Below are positions 9,279 to 18,406 of a stretch of DNA of 64,000 nt, piece by piece (position 1 is the first letter of the stretch; each line of letters begins with the position of its first letter). The notes under the pieces were generated by a model. It was not told where the DNA came from and ran no database searches. It worked only from the letters and a program-made list of their open reading frames with translations. Source of the stretch: Clostridium pasteurianum BC1 (lineage in GTDB: Bacteria; Bacillota; Clostridia; Clostridiales; Clostridiaceae); NCBI RefSeq assembly GCF_000389635.1, contig NC_021182.1, positions 4,071,925-4,135,924 on the forward strand, in the 5' to 3' direction. The translations under genes were made by a program, and so were the position numbers.

Positions 9279-9318
9279 AAAACCGCACCCTTAAATTGAA
9301 TTAAGGTGCGGTTTTATT
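9279..9318. terminator. Strong bidirectional intrinsic terminator
   Basis: A near-perfect stem, AAAACCGCACCCTTAA paired with TTAAGGTGCGGTTTT, has A-runs on the left and T-runs on the right, so it works in either direction. It insulates the thioesterase remnant from the catabolic cluster. Confidence 0.9.
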
Positions 9319-9384
9319 TTTCAAGGACTTCATGAACCGTTTCTTCAAAAAAGTTATATCTAGCCAATGGCTGAAGGAGTATTT

Positions 9385-9787
9385 TTATCTTTTTAACTTT
9401 CTTTCCTCATATCTTTCTATGCCCTTTTTAAATTCTATTATTTCTTCTTCATCACTTAGTTCTAATCTTGGTACTTCTTTAGGTTTATTATTTTCATCTA
9501 CTTCCACCATAGTAAAGTAGGCTGATAGAGCATTATACAAACTCTTCCATTTTGTATATCATCAATTTCAATAGAAATATATACCTCCATTGAGCTTCTA
9601 CCTGTGAAAACAACTTTTCCTTTGCATTTTACTACCGTACCTATTAACACTGGTTTATGGAACATGATTTCATCAATTCTTGCTGTAACCACATTACTTT
9701 CTGCATGCTTTGTAGCTACCGCATAGGCTACGGAATCCATAAGTTTTAATATTTCTCCTCCAAATACATGTCCAGCTACATTTAACA
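9385..9787 (-). pseudogene. Acyl-CoA thioesterase (hotdog, YciA-like) remnant, frameshifted and 5'-truncated
   Basis: The segment reads as a hotdog thioesterase (VFGGEILKLMD, SNVVTARIDEIMFHKPV, GRSSMEVYISIE). Near 9540 the reading frame is lost. The expected continuation, AYFTMVEVDEN and then a charged tail ending at a TAA at 9385, lies in another frame. The native N-terminus is missing; the frame runs straight into radical SAM sequence. The result cannot make a normal thioesterase. One indel plus one deletion junction explain it. Confidence 0.75.
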
Positions 9788-10045
9788 CAGTGTCAATATT
9801 TTTTCTTGTAACTGCTGTAGACACTCCAAACAATATTCCTCTTTCATTAAGTAATTCCATAGCATGCATTACTTTCTTGTAAATGCCTTTTCCTCTTCTT
9901 TCATCTGTGTCTTCTTCTGAACCATCTATAGACAACATAGGTATTACATTTCCTAATTTTTTTAATCTATCTGCGGTTTCTTCATCAATAAAGTAAGTTA
10001 TAAGATTTTTAGAGCAAAAGAATAAAAAATATATGTAACTTTAAG
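9788..10045 (-). pseudogene. Radical SAM protein internal fragment
   Basis: About 85 residues in an open frame resemble the middle of a radical SAM oxidoreductase (FIDEETADRLKKLGNV, MLSIDGSEEDTDERRGKG, GVSTAVTRKNIDTV). The CxxxCxxC cluster-binding N-terminus and the C-terminus are absent. The frame fuses directly to the thioesterase remnant, giving a chimeric 146-residue ORF from the internal ATG at 9938. This is best read as a deletion scar rather than a functional fusion. Confidence 0.7.
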
Positions 10046-10051
10046 ATAAAA

Positions 10052-10447
10052 TTAAATATGTTTTATAACTCCAGCATCAATTAATATAGAATTACCATTT
10101 ACCCCATCATTAGCTGCTGCGAATAGAACTGTCTTTGCAACTTCTGCTACAGTTACAAATCTTTGAAGTAATGAGTCTCTGTCATTACCATTTTGAAAAT
10201 AGTTAATTTTTTCTTGTTCTATGCTATTTCCGTTTTTCTTTGCCAGTTCCTCAAAATATTTAGCTATTCCTTCTGTCCATGTGGTTACGGGTAATACACT
10301 ATTTACTGTCACATTTGAACCCTTTGTTGTTTCTGCCATACCCCTTGTTAAACCTAATATAGCTGCCTTAGTTGTTGAATAATGTACCAAATCTTTATTT
10401 GGTCTTAGTCCAGCTTCACTAGATATATTTATTATCTTTCCTTGGAA
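10052..10447 (-). pseudogene. Short-chain dehydrogenase/reductase C-terminal remnant
   Basis: The open frame starts inside an SDR at GKIINISSEAG, keeps the catalytic YxxxK (HYSTTKAA) and runs to a normal-looking C-terminus (NSILIDAGV). The N-terminal Rossmann half with the TGxxxGxG motif is missing. A TGA in frame lies immediately upstream, a few bases after the stop of the monooxygenase-like gene. The remnant was probably co-transcribed with that gene and truncated by deletion. Confidence 0.75.
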
Positions 10448-10457
10448 TATTCAATTT

Positions 10458-10781
10458 CTATTTTACCAATTTATATAATGTCAACCTCATATCTTTTGCT
10501 AAGGTTGCTTTCATTTTAGGCAATAACTCAGCTAAATAATCGGAATCACAATGACCCTTTAATGTATCTAAATCTTTCCATTCCTCTATAAAAGAAAACA
10601 TTGTTACTCCATCAAGCTTTTCAATACCAAACATATCTATGTCTAAATTTCTCTCAAAAAGTTCATACCTTATGTTCCCTGGCTGATTTTTTCTTGTTAA
10701 ATCTATCATTTTAGAACAAATCTCTTTAAACTCCTGAACATTTTCATTTTTAACATAGCATTCAGCAACTATTTTAATCAT
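10458..10781 (-). CDS. Antibiotic biosynthesis monooxygenase (ABM/YgiN-like) domain protein
   Basis: About 107 residues, one ferredoxin-like ABM domain. Typical signs are an N-terminal MIKIVAECYVK strand, the E of RYELFER, and SFIEEWKDLDTLKGHCDSDYLAELL. Members are small dimeric quinol or redox-linked oxygenases or anthrone-type enzymes, and many respond to quinone or electrophile stress. ATG 10781 follows AGGAAGC. It is divergent from an HxlR-type regulator across a perfect palindrome, so it is likely that regulator's target. An SDR remnant follows it. Confidence 0.8.
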   Translation of the reverse strand: MIKIVAECYVKNENVQEFKEICSKMIDLTRKNQPGNIRYELFERNLDIDMFGIEKLDGVTMFSFIEEWKDLDTLKGHCDSDYLAELLPKMKATLAKDMRLTLYKLVK

Positions 10782-10977
10782 AAAAACAGCTTCCTTTCTT
10801 TTTACCATTCATTTAAATGAATTTTCTCTTGATTATATCTACTTTTCTCTGGGTAGACTCCAAGCCACACTGCGCCTAAATCTAAATATTTAGATTCAAT
10901 TTCAATAAAAATATATACTTTTATTACTAATTATATTTTCGAAAATAACAGATAACAAGTAGGCACTTTAGGGTAAG

Positions 10978-11001
10978 ATAACTTACATAGAAGTAAGTTA
11001 T
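10978..11001. promoter_or_regulatory. Perfect palindrome, probable HxlR-type operator
   Basis: ATAACTTAC is answered by GTAAGTTAT across six bases. It lies in the divergent region between the monooxygenase-like gene and the HxlR-type gene, just upstream of the latter's promoter. Dimeric winged-helix regulators of this family bind such sites. Binding is inferred. Confidence 0.55.
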
Positions 11002-11036
11002 GGAATTTTAAAGGAAGCACACATTTATACTTTGTT

Positions 11037-11064
11037 TTGAAATTCTATAAATCTATATTATAAT
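11037..11064 (+). promoter_or_regulatory. Promoter of the HxlR-type regulator gene
   Basis: TTGAAA (11037-11042) and TATAAT (11059-11064) are separated by 16 bases, about 45 bases before the TTG start codon. The palindrome at 10978-11001 lies immediately upstream. Confidence 0.55.
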
Positions 11065-11109
11065 ATAGTTACAATGTAAATTTATTTTTTAGTGGTAGGT
11101 GATTGATAT

Positions 11110-11451
11110 TTGATAAATTACAAAGATAAGGAATATGTATGTCATTTAGATTGGGGCTTTGAACTCATAAGAGGCAAATGGAAAGCTGTATTACTCTGCC
11201 ATTTATCTGAAGGTTCTAAAAGATTTCTTGAACTTCAAAGAATTACTGGAAATGTAAGTCAAAAAGTTCTGAATGAACAGTTAAAACAGCTTGAAGAAGA
11301 CGGATTTATTACTAAAACCATATATCCAGAAGTTCCTCCAAGAGTTGAATATAATCTTACTGAAAAAGGAAACGAAATAGTTCCTGCTCTAAAAATAGTA
11401 GAAAGCTGGTCTATTAAACATTTCCCTGATTCTAAAAAAGAGAGTGAATAA
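11110..11451 (+). CDS. HxlR/MarR-type winged-helix transcriptional regulator
   Basis: 113 residues, a single HxlR domain. It has the N-terminal cysteine typical of the family (YVCHLDWGFELIRGKWK), the recognition helix region (ITGNVSQKVLNEQLKQLEEDGF) and the wing (PPRVEYNLTEKG). Family members often sense reactive electrophiles through that cysteine. The TTG start at 11110 is preceded by AGGTGAT. It probably controls itself and the divergent ABM gene through the palindrome between them. A terminator follows. Confidence 0.85.
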   Translation: MINYKDKEYVCHLDWGFELIRGKWKAVLLCHLSEGSKRFLELQRITGNVSQKVLNEQLKQLEEDGFITKTIYPEVPPRVEYNLTEKGNEIVPALKIVESWSIKHFPDSKKESE

Positions 11452-11460
11452 TACCATTAA

Positions 11461-11495
11461 ACTGTTGGCATACATAATATGTCAACAGTCTTTTT
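11461..11495 (+). terminator. Intrinsic terminator after the HxlR-type gene
   Basis: ACTGTTGGCATA pairs with TATGTCAACAGT and is followed by CTTTTTAA. The following stretch to 11730 is AT-rich with no gene. At about 11656-11670 it carries a minus-strand GCACTTTAAGGTAA motif that resembles GCACTTTAGGGTAA at 10963-10976. Confidence 0.8.
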
Positions 11496-11730
11496 AATTA
11501 CAAATTTCTTAAAAACTAAAATGGTTACATAAAAAATTTAGTTTCTAAAAATCACTTATTAAGAAGCATATATAAATATGCTTTATTTTTTATTTCAATT
11601 TTTTTATCTTAGATATCCTTCTTGTTATCAAAATTCATACTCTCCAGTTAGTACCTTACCTTAAAGTGCGTTCTTTATATTTTTAAAACTATATGCCACA
11701 ATAACATACATAAACAGAGTTCTTTGTTTC

Positions 11731-11849
11731 AGGTGGAGTTTTTTTCTCCATCTAAAACTTAGAAATCGTTATCCAGGGACGTAGCAACCGTTATCTCCCA
11801 CTTTGATAGAAGATGGGAGTATTACGGATGGTAGTCATCGGATAAACTA
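11731..11849 (+). repeat. Family A structured repeat, copy A2 (divergent, covarying)
   Basis: It keeps the family frame: 5' hairpin (GTGGAG/CTCCAT), TTATCC paired with GGATAA, and the fixed segments GGGACGTA and TAGTCATC. The main helix is different: ACCGT/ACGG and CTCCCA/TGGGAG replace CGCTGT/ACAGCG and CTCCACC/GGTGGAG. Both strands changed together. It lies upstream of, and on the same strand as, the MFS gene. Confidence 0.75.
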
Positions 11850-11939
11850 TAATTTAACTTACTGGATAACTTTTAAAAGGGCCCTTTAAAGTATATCTAG
11901 TCAATTGGAAAATATAGAAATTATTATGGAGGAGATATT

Positions 11940-13154
11940 ATGGAAACAAATTTTAATTCTAATATAAATGTAAGTTCAAATAAAAAAAATAGTACTCTTG
12001 CACTAATAGCATTAGCCATAAGTTCATTTTGTATAGGAACTACTGAATTTGTTATTGTTGGTCTACTACCTTCTGTATCAGGAGATTTAAATGTATCTAT
12101 TACTTTAGCTGGACTCTTAATATCCGGTTATGCACTTGGAGTGGCTTTTGGTGCTCCTATATTAACAACATTAACTAGTAAAATGTCTCGTAAATCATTG
12201 CTGATTTCTTTAATGATTGTGTTTGTTGCTGGTAATATTATTGCCGCTTTATCCGGCAGCTTTAGTTTACTACTTATAGCACGTATAGTTACGGCTTTCT
12301 CTCATGGAGTATTTTTTTCCATAGCTTCTACAATTGCCTCTGATTTAGTACCTGAAAATAAAAAGGCCAGTGCCATTGCACTAGTGTTTACAGGTTTAAC
12401 TATAGCTACAGTAACAGGAGTACCTTTAGGAACTTATATCGGACAACAATTTGGATGGAGGTCTACCTTCTGGTGTGTAGCGATCTTAGGTCTTATAGCA
12501 TTAGTTTCCACTTCAATCCTAGTTCCTAAAAATTTAAAGGAAGCTTTACCTGTTTCTTTTAAAGCTCAAGTAAAACTAGTAACAAATGGACGTTTACTTC
12601 TAGCTTTTCTCATAACAGCATTAGGCTATGGTGGTACTTTTGTTACATTTACTTTTTTAAGTCCTATATTAGAGAGAGTTACAGGGTATGCCCCTAGTTC
12701 AGTTAGTTTACTTTTACTAGTATATGGTATTGCCATCGCTATTGGTAACACTATTGGAGGAAAAGCTGCTAATAAAAGTCCTATAAAAGCTTTATTCTGG
12801 ATGTTTATTATTCAATCTATTGTACTTTTCATACTAACTTTCACTGCCCCTTTTAAAGTTGCTGGCACAATAACAGTTATGATAATGGGATTATTTGCAT
12901 TCATGAATGTACCTGGTCTTCAAGCTTTTGTTGTTCAGCTTGCTAAAAGATATGTACCTTCTGCAGTAGATGTGGCTTCTGCTATTAATATAGCAGCCTT
13001 CAATTTAGGCATAGCTTTAGGTGCTTTTATAGGCGGTATTGTAGTAAATTCCTTAGGATTACTTGCAACTCCTTGGATTGGTGCTTTGATGGTATTAGGA
13101 GCTGTTTTTCTTACATTAGTTAGTATAAGGTTAGAATCTAAATCAAGTATATAG
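11940..13154 (+). CDS. MFS transporter, DHA1-type sugar/drug efflux (AraJ/YdhP-like)
   Basis: 404 residues with twelve hydrophobic segments. The N-terminal pattern SSFCIGTTEFVIVGLLPSV and the loop GAPILTTLTSKMSRKSLL mark the DHA1 group that includes AraJ, PbuE and YdhP. It probably exports a small hydrophilic compound or drug by proton antiport at the membrane; the substrate is unknown. GGAGG lies 6 bases before the ATG. Its leader region holds repeat copy A2, and no clear promoter was found between that repeat and the gene. A bidirectional terminator follows. Confidence 0.88.
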   Translation: METNFNSNINVSSNKKNSTLALIALAISSFCIGTTEFVIVGLLPSVSGDLNVSITLAGLLISGYALGVAFGAPILTTLTSKMSRKSLLISLMIVFVAGNIIAALSGSFSLLLIARIVTAFSHGVFFSIASTIASDLVPENKKASAIALVFTGLTIATVTGVPLGTYIGQQFGWRSTFWCVAILGLIALVSTSILVPKNLKEALPVSFKAQVKLVTNGRLLLAFLITALGYGGTFVTFTFLSPILERVTGYAPSSVSLLLLVYGIAIAIGNTIGGKAANKSPIKALFWMFIIQSIVLFILTFTAPFKVAGTITVMIMGLFAFMNVPGLQAFVVQLAKRYVPSAVDVASAINIAAFNLGIALGAFIGGIVVNSLGLLATPWIGALMVLGAVFLTLVSIRLESKSSI

Positions 13155-13225
13155 AGTTCTCAAGTGAAAGCTAAACTTATACATCATTATATATTGCTAG
13201 CGAGTGGTTTTCTCTAGATAATAAC

Positions 13226-13264
13226 TTAGGCACTTAAAATATATTAGCTATTTTAAGTGCCTAA
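13226..13264. terminator. Perfect palindrome between convergent genes (family B-like ends)
   Basis: TTAGGCACTTAAAAT is mirrored by ATTTTAAGTGCCTAA. It lies between the convergent MFS and yyaL genes and could terminate both. Its ends, TTAGGCA and TGCCTAA, match the termini of the family B elements, so it may be a minimal copy used as a terminator. Confidence 0.65.
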
Positions 13265-13347
13265 AATATTTTAAAGATTTAGTCATTAATCGTAAATGAA
13301 GGAATATATAAAAACTTAATGATGGATAAAAAATAAAATATACATTC

Positions 13348-15390
13348 TCATTTGCTTATCAGATTATGAAATTCTTCCAAATCATTAGTTGGAGCTAAAC
13401 ATGAATTATTTTTGCAAACATAAGCTGTAGTTTTATTCTTAACCATTATATTATTCTTTATAAAAGGTATAAGCTTATAAATTTCTTCACTTTCATCATT
13501 AAATATAATTTCGGAGAAAGGTAAGAATTTTTTATTTATTTCACTAATCATAGCCTTTGTATTATTATCATTTATGTTGCCTGCAATAACCACGTGTGTT
13601 TCTGGAGTTATACTAGTCAAGAAAGCAGAGATTGTATTTATATGAGCTGCTGGTATTTCATTTATCTTTTCTGCAAAGGTATTAAAAATTTCCCCAGCCT
13701 TTTGTTCTAGTTTTTTGTCTCCAGTTATTCTTGATAACCTTATGATATTCATTGCTGCCACACTATTTCCAGATGGAATAGCCCCATCGTATATTTCTTT
13801 TGATTTTAAAATGAGCTCTTCACTATCTTTACCGGAAAAGAATAATCCACTATTTTCTTCATCCCAAAAGTATTTAAGCATATCATCATTTAGTTCTATA
13901 GCTTTTCTTAAATAAGATGATTCAAAAGTTGTTTCATACATTTCAATTAATCCAAACACTAAAAAGGCATAGTCATCCAAATATCCCAAATTAACAGCTT
14001 CTCCTTCTCTATATCTGCATAACAATCTCCCCTGTTCATTAACCAGATTATTAAAGATAAAGTTTATAGCCCTATCTGCCGCCTCTTTATATTTTTCTAC
14101 TTGAAACACTCTTCCAGCATATGCCATAGCTGCTATCATAAGTCCATTCCATGCTGTGAGTATTTTATCATCTTTGTGTGGATGTACTCTTTTTTCTCTG
14201 TAGTTGAATAGTTTCTCTATTGATTCTTTCAATCTATTCTTAATCTTTTCATTCTCAAGTTCTTCTAAATCTTCTCCTATTAAATTAATTATATTTTTAT
14301 CTTCAAAATTACCTTTCTCTTTAGTTTCATAATACTCATTAAAAAAACTAGCCTCTTCTCCTAAAACATTCTCTATCTCCGTTTTATCCCATATATAAAA
14401 CTTTCCTTCCACCCCTTCTGAATCAGCATCTTCCGCAGAATAAAATCCTCCCTCTTCATGAGTCATATCTCTTAATATATAATCTACTATCTTTGTAGCT
14501 ATTTCTTTATACCTATTTTTATAAGTCAATTGATAGGTTTCCGTATATATAATAGCTAAAAGTGCATTATCATAGAGCATCTTTTCAAAATGCGGTACTA
14601 ACCATTTTGAATCCACCGAATATCTAGAAAATCCAAAGCCTATATGATCAAAAATTCCACCAGAATACATTGAATCTAACGTATTCTCTACCATTTCCAA
14701 TGCCTCTTTATCACCTTTTACTTTATAATATCTTAAAAGAAAACTTAAATTATGAGGTGTTGGAAATTTAGGTGCACTACTAAATCCACCAAATACTGGA
14801 TCATAACTATTTCTTAATGAATTATAGGTCTCTTCTATTATATTTTCACTAATTTCACCCTTTTTATTATCCACTGTCTGATTGTGTAAAAATTCAACAA
14901 TGTTATTACTAGATTCTAATAATGCATCTTTTTTCTCTATCCACATTGCATTTATTTTATCTAATAACTCCATAAGTCCCATATGCCCATATTGAGTTTT
15001 CTTAGGTAAATATGTCCCTGCAAAAAATGGCTTTTTATCTGAGGTCATAATAATTGTAAGAGGCCATCCGCCGCTGCCTGTAATAGCCTGACATACTGAC
15101 ATATAGATATTATCTATATCCGGCCTTTCCTCTCTATCAACTTTAATTGCTACAAAATATTTGTTTAGTAATTCTGCTACTTCATTGTCTTCGAAGGATT
15201 CCTTTTCCATCACATGACACCAATGACAAGTACTATAACCTAAACTAAGAAATACTGGTTTATTCTCTTTCTCTGCTTTCTGAAATGCTTCTTCACCCCA
15301 AGGAAACCAATCTACAGGATTATAAGCGTGTTGAAGTAGGTATGGCGACTTCTCATTAATCAATCTATTAGGCTTACTATTTGAGTTCAT
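13348..15390 (-). CDS. yyaL: YyaL-type thioredoxin-domain/glycosidase-like protein (DUF255)
   Basis: 680 residues, the full family length. The N-terminal DUF255 thioredoxin-like domain contains [18 protein letters not shown] and the cysteine motif [10 protein letters not shown]. The rest is an (alpha/alpha) barrel similar to six-hairpin glycosidases and AGE epimerases ([40 protein letters not shown]). The biochemical role of the family is unresolved. It is a single gene with a terminator upstream and a palindrome downstream. The ATG follows AGGAGGTGG. Confidence 0.88.
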   Translation of the reverse strand: MNSNSKPNRLINEKSPYLLQHAYNPVDWFPWGEEAFQKAEKENKPVFLSLGYSTCHWCHVMEKESFEDNEVAELLNKYFVAIKVDREERPDIDNIYMSVCQAITGSGGWPLTIIMTSDKKPFFAGTYLPKKTQYGHMGLMELLDKINAMWIEKKDALLESSNNIVEFLHNQTVDNKKGEISENIIEETYNSLRNSYDPVFGGFSSAPKFPTPHNLSFLLRYYKVKGDKEALEMVENTLDSMYSGGIFDHIGFGFSRYSVDSKWLVPHFEKMLYDNALLAIIYTETYQLTYKNRYKEIATKIVDYILRDMTHEEGGFYSAEDADSEGVEGKFYIWDKTEIENVLGEEASFFNEYYETKEKGNFEDKNIINLIGEDLEELENEKIKNRLKESIEKLFNYREKRVHPHKDDKILTAWNGLMIAAMAYAGRVFQVEKYKEAADRAINFIFNNLVNEQGRLLCRYREGEAVNLGYLDDYAFLVFGLIEMYETTFESSYLRKAIELNDDMLKYFWDEENSGLFFSGKDSEELILKSKEIYDGAIPSGNSVAAMNIIRLSRITGDKKLEQKAGEIFNTFAEKINEIPAAHINTISAFLTSITPETHVVIAGNINDNNTKAMISEINKKFLPFSEIIFNDESEEIYKLIPFIKNNIMVKNKTTAYVCKNNSCLAPTNDLEEFHNLISK

Positions 15391-15456
15391 AACACCACCT
15401 CCTTTATTTATTCTTGGTTATAGTATAACCTAGATAATTGTTTTCAGTCCCCAAAA

Positions 15457-15499
15457 TTAAAAAAAAGGGACACTAGCGAGGTAATCTCTACTAATGTCC
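15457..15499 (-). terminator. Intrinsic terminator of the coiled-coil gene
   Basis: On the minus strand GGACATTAG..CTAGTGTCC, with inner GAG/CTC pairing, is followed by a run of eight T. It separates the coiled-coil gene from yyaL. Confidence 0.8.
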
Positions 15500-15557
15500 T
15501 ATCTTTTATATAACCAGTAAATTCTGCCAGATATTTAAAATATCTTCCGGATTATTA

Positions 15558-16031
15558 TTACTCACTTACCTTCAACGCCTTTAAAAAATTTTCTAAGTCT
15601 ACATCCTCCAATTTATTACAATCAGCAATTTGTACCATTTCTTCTGCCACTTTACCTCTGTTAGCTACAGCATTTGCTTCTTCTCTATTTCTTTCAATCA
15701 TATCTGGTACTTCATCTGAATATTTAGCAGCAGGTAATTCTTCAGCAAGTCTTTCTGCTCTTACCTTCTTTATATTATTTATACTGTCATCTACAATATT
15801 TAATAATATCTTAGTGTTGGTAATACGGGCTGTGATCCTTGTAATCTCAACTTCATTATTACCTTCTAAAATATTTTTCTCAATAGCTTTTTCCAATTTA
15901 TTTTGAAGTGTTTTTATCTCTTCTTCATATTTTGATTTTTTCTCTAGTTGCTTATTTATCTTATTTTGAAACTTTGTTAATATATTTTTTAATTCCACTG
16001 TACTGAATAATTCTTTCGTACCTATTTTCAT
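15558..16031 (-). CDS. Hypothetical coiled-coil protein
   Basis: 157 residues, mostly charged and helical. A long coiled coil is likely from about residue 15 to 60 (KFQNKINKQLEKKSKYEEEI) and again near 70-100. There is no signal peptide, membrane segment or known catalytic motif. I do not recognise the family. The ATG is preceded by GAAGGAGAT, and an intrinsic terminator follows, so it is a monocistronic expressed gene. A structural or tail-fibre-like origin cannot be excluded, but no phage genes are near. Confidence 0.65.
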   Translation of the reverse strand: MKIGTKELFSTVELKNILTKFQNKINKQLEKKSKYEEEIKTLQNKLEKAIEKNILEGNNEVEITRITARITNTKILLNIVDDSINNIKKVRAERLAEELPAAKYSDEVPDMIERNREEANAVANRGKVAEEMVQIADCNKLEDVDLENFLKALKVSE

Positions 16032-16300
16032 TTTATTTATCTCCTTCTCTATAATTTATTTATTGATATTCTCTTTCTTTATTTCTATATTATTCCAATA
16101 ATCCCTCTATTTGATAACTGTTTTGAGGTCTATTTCTGTTAACCCTCTAGTATTTCATGACTAATTAAAGAATTCATTTACCTTCTAATTTACTGACATT
16201 TTATTATCACAGCTTTTGTAGATTGCTATTTTAATTAATGAATACATTTATTAGTATAAGAATATACTTATTGTATGCAAAATATTAAAGAGGTGATACA

Positions 16301-16507
16301 TTGAGCGCTCAATCAAGGTCAAGCTTCCATTTTCAAGATCCTGAGTGGTTAAAAGGTCAAGTTTACAGCATTCTCAACTTTTATTATCCAAGATGTATGG
16401 ATTACAAAAATGGAGGTTATTTCAACTGTTTTTTAGATAATGGAACTATTTGTGATTATGAAACAAAACATTTGGTGGGAACATCACGTTTTATATATAT
16501 TTTATGA
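16301..16507 (+). pseudogene. N-acylglucosamine 2-epimerase (AGE) family N-terminal remnant
   Basis: 68 residues that match the start of AGE-family (alpha/alpha)6-barrel proteins: CMDYKNGGYFNCFLDNG and TKHLVGTSRF. A good site (GAGGTGATACA) precedes a TTG start, so this was once a real gene. The frame ends after about one sixth of the usual length, and repeat copy A3 begins 23 bases later. A palindrome AGTATA/TATACT at 16254-16269 may have been an operator. Confidence 0.65.
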
Positions 16508-16529
16508 AGCAATTAGATCACTTATAAAG

Positions 16530-16658
16530 TATCAATGAATCTTACTTAGTGGAAGTTTGTAAACCCACTAATTTTAGATGAATTATCCAGAGACATGTTG
16601 CTGTAAAACTCCACCTTTAGGAGGTGGAGTTTTACAGCGGCTAGTCATCGCATAAATC
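16530..16658 (+). repeat. Family A structured repeat, copy A3
   Basis: A full compact copy. The 5' hairpin is TTAGTGG/CCACTAA. ATTATCC and CAGAGACATG are followed by a near-perfect long helix, TTGCTGTAAAACTCCACC with GGTGGAGTTTTACAGCGG, closed by a five-base loop. It lacks the 51-base module. Its helix differs from A1 on both strands (AAAACTCC/GGAGTTTT). It lies directly after the truncated AGE gene. Confidence 0.8.
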
Positions 16659-16669
16659 CTAAAAAATAA

Positions 16670-16718
16670 AAAAATCCTATTCCGTTTGATATAAAATATT
16701 AAACAGAATAGGATTTTT
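16670..16718. terminator. Intrinsic terminator (bidirectional)
   Basis: A long stem, AATCCTATTC-GTTT paired with AAAC-GAATAGGATT, is flanked by A and T runs. It ends the surE/CmpB-like minus-strand unit and isolates repeat copy A3. Confidence 0.8.
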
Positions 16719-16802
16719 ACATGTTTTAAAAAGTATTATTGAAAGTTTTCAGATCATGAACACTTTAAAAATATAGTGTTTTCATTAGTAGATTAGTAAT
16801 TT

Positions 16803-17222
16803 TTAGCCATGAGCTCCCAGTAAAAAAAATAACCTATCAATAGTATCGTGGACTCTTTCGAAAGCAAGACCACAGCAAAACCAGACAGGTGCAAAATCCA
16901 GTCTAATTAACCCATTAATAGATAATGGACCATTGCCGTAATTCCATGGACATACCCCTATAATGTCTCTTAAAAGCCAGCCGCTTAAATATTCAATAGA
17001 AAATAGAACTACCATGTAAACGCCTCCCCTTAATACAAGGGGCCAACTTCTAATCATATCATGCATGGGCTCAAGGAAAACAGCCAATCCATATATGAAG
17101 AACATCCATATATAAGTGTATCCTGTAAGCTTGATATCTCCTCTCATAAGTGATCCAAATCCCGTCCAGAATATTTCGGCACTTAGTCCTAAGAATCCAT
17201 ATATTAAGAATTTTTTTATCAT
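16803..17222 (-). CDS. CmpB-type membrane protein (putative ABC transporter type IV, PF06541-like)
   Basis: 139 residues with about four membrane helices (FLIYGFLGLSAEIFWTG, YIWMFFIYGLAVF, GGVYMVVLFSIEYLSGW and a C-terminal one). The motif EYLSGWLLRDIIGVCPWNY closely fits the clostridial CmpB-like family, whose role is not established. The gene lies 59 bases after surE and probably shares its transcript. Its ribosome binding site is weak, so expression may depend on surE translation. Confidence 0.7.
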   Translation of the reverse strand: MIKKFLIYGFLGLSAEIFWTGFGSLMRGDIKLTGYTYIWMFFIYGLAVFLEPMHDMIRSWPLVLRGGVYMVVLFSIEYLSGWLLRDIIGVCPWNYGNGPLSINGLIRLDFAPVWFCCGLAFERVHDTIDRLFFLLGAHG

Positions 17223-17281
17223 AAATATATATTTTGTATTTATCCATAAAATATTCTAAATAATAAAAATAATTTTTTAAA

Positions 17282-18037
17282 TTATTTTATCCATTTCTCT
17301 ACATCCTTGAGAATCTTAAAATTTGTCAAATCATAATGTAGTGGTGTCAATGTAACATACCCTTCCCTTAAAAAGTGTACATCAGTATCATCTTCATGAA
17401 GGGGATTGATTTTTCCATTTAGCATAAAACTTGCCGTATCAGTAGATTTTTTAATATTTTCATAATTATGATTATAAACTCTGCCACCAATTCTACATAT
17501 TTTAATTCCCTTTATATTATTTTCTACTAATCCAGGCACGTTTACATTTAAAACTACATCCTTATATGAATTATTTTTTTCTGCCAAATTTAAAATTTTT
17601 TTTGCATACTTTGCAGCAGTAGAATAATTTTTAAAATTTTTATCAGCATGGACAGATACTGCCACAGAAGGTATATTATTAATGGCAGCTTCAATGGCAG
17701 CAGATACCGTACCTGAATAAAGTATGTCATTTCCCAAATTAGCTCCTATATTTATTCCTGATACCACCATATCAATATCTTTATCTACTAATTTAACCAT
17801 TCCTATTCTCACACAATCAGCTGGAGTTCCCGTAACACTATAAGCTGGTGATTTTAAATCATCTATTTTTACTCTCTTTACTGTTAAAGGCTGTGAAATA
17901 GTTATAGAATGCCCACAAGCACTTCTCTCACTATCTGGTGCAACAACAGTTAATTCATAATATTTTTCAAGTTCTCTTGCTAAAGTATGAAGCCCTTTTG
18001 CATTTATACCATCATCATTCACTAGTAATAATCTCAT
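17282..18037 (-). CDS. surE: 5'/3'-nucleotidase SurE
   Basis: 251 residues, complete. The invariant metal-binding start LLVNDDGINAKGL, the motif APDSERSACGHSIT and VSGINIGANLGNDILYSGTV are all present. SurE hydrolyses nucleoside 5' and 3' monophosphates with a divalent metal and is linked to stress and stationary-phase survival. The ATG has a GGAGGC-type site. The CmpB-like gene follows. Confidence 0.93.
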   Translation of the reverse strand: MRLLLVNDDGINAKGLHTLARELEKYYELTVVAPDSERSACGHSITISQPLTVKRVKIDDLKSPAYSVTGTPADCVRIGMVKLVDKDIDMVVSGINIGANLGNDILYSGTVSAAIEAAINNIPSVAVSVHADKNFKNYSTAAKYAKKILNLAEKNNSYKDVVLNVNVPGLVENNIKGIKICRIGGRVYNHNYENIKKSTDTASFMLNGKINPLHEDDTDVHFLREGYVTLTPLHYDLTNFKILKDVEKWIK

Positions 18038-18213
18038 ATTTTCAAGCCTCCGAGTTAATTGATTGGAAATATTATAATTATAATATTAAAGAACTCTTGT
18101 GCTAAAATCAATTAATTTATTAAATTAAATAATTTTTCCATAGAGCATTAACCATCCCAAAATAATATTTCAGATATTATTATAATATTGTATATATAAA
18201 CATTTGAACACAA

Positions 18214-18248
18214 AAATAACTGCTTTAAATAAATTAAAACAGTTATTT
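18214..18248. terminator. Terminator of the mcc operon (bidirectional)
   Basis: AAATAACTG is paired with CAGTTATTT across an AT-rich loop, with a T-run on the minus strand. It lies between mccA and surE. The remainder of 18038-18406 is AT-rich; a family B fragment occupies 18307-18340. Confidence 0.7.
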
Positions 18249-18306
18249 ATATATATTTAAATTTCCCCCATGATTGAGTCATTATAAATAACTAGTGGAT
18301 ACACCT

Positions 18307-18340
18307 GGTATCTTTGACTTGCTATTTATTTTCACATGAC
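18307..18340 (-). mobile_element. Family B element fragment (B2)
   Basis: The core ATCTTTGACTTGCTATTTATTTTC matches one arm of the full element at 39698-39860. The termini have decayed (GGTATC, ATGAC). Confidence 0.5.
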
Positions 18341-18406
18341 TACTTTAAAATAAATTATTTTTTCTTTAAAATTTATTGCTACAAATAGGTCATTCTTTAA
18401 AATGTA

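Noticed and set aside
9498-9938. Novel radical SAM-thioesterase fusion enzyme
   Set aside because: The radical SAM part lacks its cluster-binding N-terminus and the thioesterase part is frameshifted, so a deletion scar is the better reading.
18038-18406. S-box riboswitch for an antisense RNA of the mcc operon
   Set aside because: The S-box conserved blocks were not found on either strand; only a terminator and a family B fragment were seen.
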